Source of the DNA: Mastigias papua
Lineage: Eukaryota; Cnidaria; Scyphozoa; Rhizostomeae; Mastigiidae
Assembly (NCBI GenBank): GCA_964019165.1
Contig: OZ025281.1
Coordinates: forward strand, 7,102,299 to 7,166,298
Direction of reading: 5' to 3'
DNA length: 64,000 bases
The position numbers and the translations under genes were made by a program. Below are positions 58,205 through 64,000 of this stretch, piece after piece. The first letter of the stretch is position 1; every line of letters begins with the position of its first letter. The notes beneath the pieces are model-generated. The model worked only from the letters and a program-made list of their open reading frames with translations, ran no database searches and was not told where the DNA came from.

Positions 58205-61200
58205 TATAAAGTAAAAAAGTAAAGCTACAGAGGATAAGAAAGAACCATCAGTTCTAGCTTTGATTTTACATTTTGAATCCCATAAAAGTTTTCATGATTT
58301 TCACAGTTCCTGAGACCGATATAGTCTGTAATTGTCTTGTAATGCTTTTTACTTCCTTCTCATTAAAGTTCAGTTTTTCCAGGTTGGTTTTCAATTCCTT
58401 AGGGACGTAGCCCAGTGCACCGACTATTATAGGGATCATTTCAAATTTGTAGTCTTGGTATAACATTTGTAAGTTTCGTTATAGGGCTGCATAATTATCA
58501 AATTTTTCTTTTGTTTTCTTCGTTATATTCACATCGGCAGGACAGCTTATCTCCACAACTGCTTATCTCCACAACTTTGTTCCATATCAGTATATCAGGC
58601 GTATTATGGGCCAATTGTGTTGAAGTTCTGATCGGAACGTTCCACCAATATTCATAGTCGCCATGTTTCTCGATAAATTCGTATTCATTTGGAAACTGCA
58701 CCCCTTCGCCTACATGTTTCTTCAAGTGTGACTTGAAAACGACTTTGGCGACTGGATCATGGCGCATAGGCAGGTAGTAGCGATTTGACATCATTGGACA
58801 AGAGCTAATAACGTTTGTGATGTCTTCAATATTTGATTTGCAGAGGCGGCATCGGTTATTTACAGTAGGCTGTACACCAGAATCTCGTTGTCTCTTGTTA
58901 ATCAAGTATTTTGTTGATATCTCTTGCTCTTGTATGGCACATGCGTATGCTGCAAAATTTGAAGTCAGATACTTGTCGTGCAGCCAGTGTTGGCTAGTTT
59001 GTTTATCAATACCTTCATCTCTGTCGATCATTTTTTGGACATATCCATGCTTGACTTTTTGTCTATAGCTGATAGAACTTTTTTCCTAAATTTGTCGCAG
59101 CAATTTTCTCCCAGTTACTCTAGGTTTCTCGTCAGGAGTTATAGTGATGTTATTATTGCTCATTAGTTCTCTTCCTACAGGTATTGAATGGTCTATTTCT
59201 TGTTGGTAGATATAGTTCATTACAGCGTTTCTGTCCTTATGCACTTCGAGATGACTGTACAGCGAAGCTATTCTGCATTCATAGAGGGTCTGTACCGACT
59301 TCAGGCCTCTGCCCCCTTGGTACCTTGGAATATATAGTCTATCAACGTCGCTGTTAGGATGAAAACTGCTATTCATACTCATGATCTTGCGAATTCTAAT
59401 ATCAATTTCTTTTAAATCTTCGATATTCCAATCAATAATGCCAAAGGTGGGGTTGATGACACTTGTTACGAAAGTATTATGTGCAGTAGCTTTGTTATAT
59501 GCTGAGAGTTCAGAGGACCACAGTTTTCTGCATCTAGTGTACAACTCTTTCTTAACTCTTTCCTTGTTTAGTTCTCCCACGTATTCGATGTTCTCGTCCT
59601 GGCCTAAGTATCGGTAAGTATCGCCTTCCCCCACAGAGGCGCTTGGTTATTGACTTGTTTACCGCCGCTGATCTGTATGTAGGCGCACTTGTCTACCCCA
59701 AACTGCATATCAATGTCTTTCGAGAATGTAGTAACAATATCTAGGAGTTTCTTGAGATTATTTAAGGTCCCTGCAAACAGCTTGAGATCATTAATAAAGA
59801 AATTGTGTGTAATATTGATTGTTCGTTTGTTGTCAGCTGCATAACCTTTTAGCTGCTTCAATAGCTGAGACAAAGGGTTGACAGATAGGATAAATAGAAT
59901 AACAGAAAGGCTGTCCCCTTGGAAGATCCCTTTGTGGAATCTGATGGTCTTGGTCGTAATGTTCTCTTTGGTACCACTAAGATGTAATTTGGTGGACCAA
60001 ATTTTTGTAAGCTCCCTAATCGCTACAATTAGCTTCTCCGGAGTTTTGGCTAGCTTGAGACCATATAACAGCCATTCATGAGGTACTGAGTCGAATGCCT
60101 TTCTGTAGTCGAGCCAAACTGTGTAGAGGTTACGCCTCTTTGATCGCGCTTCCTTTAGAACGGTCTTATTTAGCAATAGTTGCTCAGTAGTTCCCCAGAC
60201 ATTTTTCTTTCCTCCCGCTTGTTCTGATGTTATAATGTCGTTTATTTCACAGTGGTCGCAAAGGAACATGTTCAGACAGCTGGTATAAAGCTTGTACATG
60301 ATGTTTAAGCAAGCTATGGGCCGGTAGTTTTTAGCCACTTGGGTTTCGGCGTTTTTTGGTAGCAGCACAGGTTTTGCTTTAGCTAGCCATTTTGGAATGC
60401 GTTCGGAGTTATTTAAAGATTTTTTAAATAGTATTGCCATGTATGGGACAATAGAAGACAGGTTTTTGTACCAGAAACCTGTAATGAGGTCTGGTCCGGG
60501 TGACTTTTTTGTTTGAAGTTTCCTTATTGCTCTCTGGACAATTTCATTACTAATTGTATAATATTTAGGTATTGCTTTTGCACAGTAGGGATTTTCAAGT
60601 AATTTCAACCATTCTGCTTGTTGATTAAAGTGCCCTTTCTTTTCCCAGATTTCTTCCCAAAATTTCTCTACTTCATTTTTGGTTGGCAATCTGTCTGCTT
60701 TAACCGAGTTTCCTCTCATTTGGCGGAAAACTTGTCGGGGGTTGTTGGCAGATTGACGGTTGATGACTTTTCGTTTATGGAGCTTCTGTTGGTATCTTAG
60801 CTTAGCACTCAATGCTTTCAGCTTCTGCTTCAGTAAGTCCAGTTGATAATCTAGCGTACGCATTTTAGTGTTGCCATATTTTTTTTGAACATCTCTTTTA
60901 ATCTTTGCTGGTTTTTCGTGTAAGTGTCTGATGTTTTGCAAGTAATTACTGTACTGAGTTTACCAATGATCTTTCTCGTATTGTCTATAGAGTTCTCAAT
61001 CTTTTGCATCCATTTTGGCTTTTCTCTCTTTCTACATTCCGCTGGAGTGTCACTTGGTAACTCTCCTACATGTTGTTTAATCGTATATGCTGCCGTATAT
61101 AGGGAGACATTTATTGTCCAGTAATTCAATTCATTGATCGTTTCGAGATGTTCTTTAAAGAATTTCGTCAATTGTAACAAGGAGAGCTCCATCAATTTTC

Positions 61201-61800
61201 TTGATTGTATATGTCGTCGTGACACGTTCGTCGATGGGTTTCTTCTGGAGAACTTCATAATTGGCGATAAAACATTCACGAAGTGCTTTGTATTCAACTG
61301 TTGACCTGAGGGTGTTAATAGAATTCTCATCAGTCTCCTCATGTACTCTTATGTTGGTTAGGGTCTCAGGAGCAATTATCTCATAATGCATGTTTACCAT
61401 CCCATTGTTATCAGAGTTCTCGCCTAATGTATTCTCAACGGTGTTTTCCAACATGGCTGCGGGAGTTTGTTTGTCATGTTTTTCGGCATTTTCTCTTTGA
61501 GAATATTCGGTTGCCATGACAACTTTGCGTTTCTCCACTCTTGTTGCTTGCTCTCTCAAATTTTTGTCTGTGAAAAAGATAGTTCTGGGTGAATTTCATC
61601 CCAATAATTTTTCATTCTTTTCATGTAGCCCAATCTTGGATCCTCCCTTGCTCTTTTGTAGTAGCTGTATAAATCCTCCTTTAGTTCGTATGTCCAAACG
61701 AATTGTTTCGAATAGTCCCTTTTTCTCCTGTAGCTCACAGCCATGATGATATCGTGGTTCGCTAAAGTAAACAACTTTCAGGCATGAAAATAAAACCACA
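58205..61800 (-). pseudogene. R2-superfamily LINE, nearly full length
   Basis: The 5' ORF region (61774-61556) reads WTYELKEDLYSYYKRAREDP, LGYMKRMKNYWDEIHP and continues IREQATRVEKRKVV (Myb-like domain). Linker frames (61559-60851) lead to the RT (60941-59604): [68 protein letters not shown]. The catalytic box reads FFINDLKLFAG, where FVDD is expected, so the first aspartate is Asn (AAT for GAT). Post-RT region 59634-59086. The zinc knuckle CRLCKSNIEDITNVISSC has lost its histidine (Asn). Endonuclease NTPDILIWNK and VVEISSCGDKL, then IIVGALGYVPKEL (58466-58266). Several frameshifts. Confidence 0.85.
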
Positions 61801-61966
61801 AGATATCTGCTTTCCGATGCTTATGCTTCTTTCATATCTGAACCAAAAAGATAAGCATTAGCAAGGCTCTCGGCTATAGTAAACTAAGTTGTGTTAGAAG
61901 CAAAATCTCAGGTTTAGAACCTAAATTGTCTTCTAGCTTGATAGCACGTCCGCACCGCACGGCGCA

Positions 61967-61968
<2 letters not shown>
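61801..61968. other. Non-coding, no feature recognised
   Basis: Short unique stretch between the LINE 5' end and the microsatellite. Confidence 0.4.
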
Positions 61969-61997
<29 letters not shown>

Positions 61998-62098
61998 TGT
62001 ATGTATGTATGTATGTATGTATGTATGTATGTATGTATGTATGTATGTATGTATGTATGTATGTATGTACGTATGTATGTATATATGTATGTTTGTTT
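61969..62098. repeat. (ATGT)n microsatellite
   Basis: About 30 tetranucleotide units, with ACGT and ATAT variants near the right end. Confidence 0.97.
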
Positions 62099-62910
62099 GT
62101 ATTGCTTCATTGTGGGTACTCTAAACTAACACGATAGTGCTCAAGGCGCAATCATGTGCAAGGCACAATGTATAGCAGAAAACAATAAGAGGAAAGACAT
62201 ACTCTCTGTGACTCTGAGTTTTGTGCTATTGGATTAAATTTATAAGCGTAAAGAATGATGTATTTATTTAAAGAAATGTTCCGATTACTTTGCTTAATGT
62301 TCGTTTATCTATTATCTCTGATATTTCTTGTACTGAATGTGCATGAAATATCGTTGTTTACTTTATTTGACTCTGAGCATGTCACATGTAGTACAATCGG
62401 TTTTTTCCAAGATACAGTGAACTTTCATGGTCATATTGCTTTCAGTTGTAATCTGCATTGTCACAGTATTCTTTTTCGTTCTCAGGGAAGATAAATTTAT
62501 CATAATTGCCTGCGATGGAATCTGGTATGACATTTTCATCCTCATGTTTTTAAAGTGTTTTAACTCAGTTTTGCTTGCTTAGTTATTCTGCTTTTTACAT
62601 ATCTTTGCTTGGTCAGAACGATCCAGGTACAAGTATGCACCTCTCTAATAATAGACAGTGTTGAATGGACTCCTTCAGGAATTGTAAGCAATATGTTAAC
62701 TCTAACTAAAATAATATTAAAAGAAGGAAATGAGAAGAGGAAGATTAGTATTGCGTCAAACCTATATCCCTCCAGTCCTAGTTTTGGCAGCAAGGTATAT
62801 GTTATGAGTAGAAATAGTAGCAGTGTTTATAATCTTCGAAGTTAGACGACATTGAAGGGTTTTTGGTATGCCCTAATCTTTCATAATCTTAATTACTGAA
62901 TCGCAGGAGG
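62099..62910. other. Non-coding or unrecognised
   Basis: No supported gene. A 78-codon plus frame at 62609-62845 contains an acceptor-like CTCCTTCAG at 62670-62678 and ends SSVYNLRS before a stop; it could be a terminal exon but nothing identifies it. Confidence 0.35.
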
Positions 62911-63060
62911 TGCTATACTTTCTCAAATAGAAGCTGCCCTCGAACAAAATCCGCAGCTTTTGACGATAAAAATATTAAAAGCCACCCTCAAAAGGAAGCT
63001 GCGTTTAGGAACAATAATGGAGTAGTCACCCTCAAATAGAAGCGGCATTTGTTTATCAAC
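62911..63060. repeat. Array of CTCAAATAGAAGC-type repeats
   Basis: CTCAAATAGAAGCTGCC, CTCAAAAGGAAGCTGC and CTCAAATAGAAGCGGC recur at 40-65 bp spacing. They resemble subterminal arrays of DNA transposons. Confidence 0.55.
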
Positions 63061-63154
63061 ACTCTTAGGCATGAAACGGGGACCTATGGGTAGAAAACTT
63101 TCAAAGAAAAGTAATAATACAAATATTTTAGGTGAGTACCGTAAATGACAAAAT

Positions 63155-63995
63155 TAGCGCCCCCTGCCAAATAACCGCCCCTACTGAATAAGCGCCCCGA
63201 GATAGAGACAATTTTGCAATAACCGCCCCCTGTTTGAATAAGCGCCCCCCAAGCAAACAAACAGGGTGCTTATTTGAATTTAGCAAAAACAACAAATTTA
63301 ATTGTCAACATGTATTTCAATATACTTAAAAACAACAAATCACTTTATAATTGGTCGTTTAATGATCTTGGCCTCCGTATAAGCTAACTCAAAATGAGAA
63401 TATTTCTTTTTAATCTTCAGAATTTCTGCCAAGAGAATAGTGGCAACCCTCAAATCGTGAGTAAAAGCTGAAAAATTCGCTGGAACGACAAGTCCAACTT
63501 TGCGTTTCCTCGGTCCGGCAACCACAGCTGCAACAAAGTTTCCTTCTATGCTCTTCACAAAATAATCTATGAGACGAGAGAGTTCAACAGGGACATGACT
63601 TACAAGGGTTCCATCTTTTCTATAAACTCCGATTGAATGCTTATTATTACCTAAGGCTTCTTCTCGGTTGTCTTTTTTGCAGTCCAACTTCTCGTTGAGC
63701 ACGGGAGTCCAGTTGGTTTTATAAGCATGATGTCCTCTTATGCCACACGTAAAATCAATTTTGTACATCATGTCGAAGTTGCCTATGGGTGTTCCTTACA
63801 TTCTTTTTTTCCTCGTTTCTTTTACAAATTCCGCATTTACAAATCGGAGTTTACAAATTTTACAAATTACAAGATCAGAAAGAAATTCGAAAATACTGGA
63901 GAACACTAGAAATAAATTTTCTCCCTTATATAGTATGAGCAAAAATTAATAAGCGCCCCTGCTAAATTAACCGCCCCTGCCGAATAAGCGCCCAA
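63155..63995. mobile_element. Possible non-autonomous element with GCGCCCC arrays and a HIRAN-like gene
   Basis: The left side (63155-63265) alternates AAGCGCCCC (three copies) with AACCGCCCC (two), spaced about 17-30 bp, plus one inverted copy (GGGTGCTTATT). The right side (63948-63995) repeats AATAAGCGCCCC, TTAACCGCCCC and AATAAGCGCCC in the same direction. Between them lies one minus-strand ORF. No inverted ends or target duplication can be fixed, so class and borders are uncertain. Confidence 0.5.
63340..63771 (-). CDS. HIRAN-like domain protein (143 aa)
   Basis: An uninterrupted frame from ATG. Residues 5-30 read DFTCGIRGHHAYKTNWTPVL; then NNKHSIGVYRKDGTLVSHVP, ELSRLIDYFVKSIEGNF and KVGLVVPANFSAF. 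The pattern of an entry strand, a charged Asn/Asp-rich loop, a V/IxVxxxGxxVxHVP strand and a final VP strand resembles HIRAN domains and a multicopy family seen in cnidarian genomes. HIRAN domains bind DNA ends in Rad5/HLTF, but here the N-rich loop (REEALGNNKHS) departs from the usual REPxNxxD. Not broken, about the length of a single domain, and located within arrays of transposon-like repeats, so probably a cargo or transposon-borne gene. Confidence 0.5.
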   Translation of the reverse strand: MMYKIDFTCGIRGHHAYKTNWTPVLNEKLDCKKDNREEALGNNKHSIGVYRKDGTLVSHVPVELSRLIDYFVKSIEGNFVAAVVAGPRKRKVGLVVPANFSAFTHDLRVATILLAEILKIKKKYSHFELAYTEAKIIKRPIIK

Positions 63996-64000
63996 GTAAA

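Noticed and set aside
61926..62129. 67-codon Tyr/Met/Cys/Val repeat protein
   Set aside because: Translation of the ATGT microsatellite.
62679..62845. Terminal exon after CTCCTTCAG
   Set aside because: Acceptor-like, but no recognisable protein and no partner exon; left as unrecognised.

Overview
The window is nuclear DNA of an invertebrate animal. Spliced exons of a conserved animal gene (PPM1G protein phosphatase), introns with GT/AG borders and many animal-type transposons show this. The mix of elements (R2-superfamily and CR1/jockey-like LINEs, PIF/Harbinger, Kolobok-like, pogo, mariner, Ty3/gypsy), an alpha-kinase pseudogene and a HIRAN-like cargo gene suggests a sponge or cnidarian, but this is inference. 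The sequence is AT-rich with very long (TA)n arrays. No bacterial genes, CRISPR, rRNA or tRNA were seen.

Layout. 1-8555: a decayed Ty3/gypsy element, a palindromic TTAA-flanked Kolobok-like element (copy 1), a CR1/jockey-like LINE and an R2-superfamily LINE. 8556-14930: an old PIF/Harbinger transposon with transposase and SANT-like genes, split by a palindromic Tc1-like element. 14999-20330: a block of (TA)n arrays separated by a pogo/Tigger remnant, Penelope-like termini, an RTE tail and a very young, internally deleted gypsy element with identical LTRs. That element has a 482-codon open frame joining the start of Gag to a complete integrase. 20670-25009: a complete but decayed second gypsy element with both LTRs and a target duplication. 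25895-32427: mariner, Kolobok-like copy 2 (opposite orientation) and two transposase-like pseudogenes. 32900-34125: an alpha-kinase pseudogene.

35603-48357 holds three consecutive PPM1G exons on the plus strand. The first two are 247 bp apart. The third lies behind an 11.7-kb intron filled with LINEs, MITEs, an intron-bearing transposase-like pseudogene and a chimeric LINE/Harbinger reading frame. 48560-51690 is a nearly complete Harbinger transposon (MADF gene and transposase gene, convergent). 52190-61800 is LINE remnants of CR1/L2, R2-superfamily and RTE type. 62900-64000 carries arrays of alternating AAGCGCCCC/AACCGCCCC motifs around a HIRAN-like reading frame.

The only host gene I can name is PPM1G. 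Nearly everything else is mobile DNA in different states of decay, often nested, so relative ages can be read from the insertions. Mobile elements were recognised from motifs read by eye; no database search was possible. Clade names are therefore provisional and element edges approximate unless a target duplication is given.
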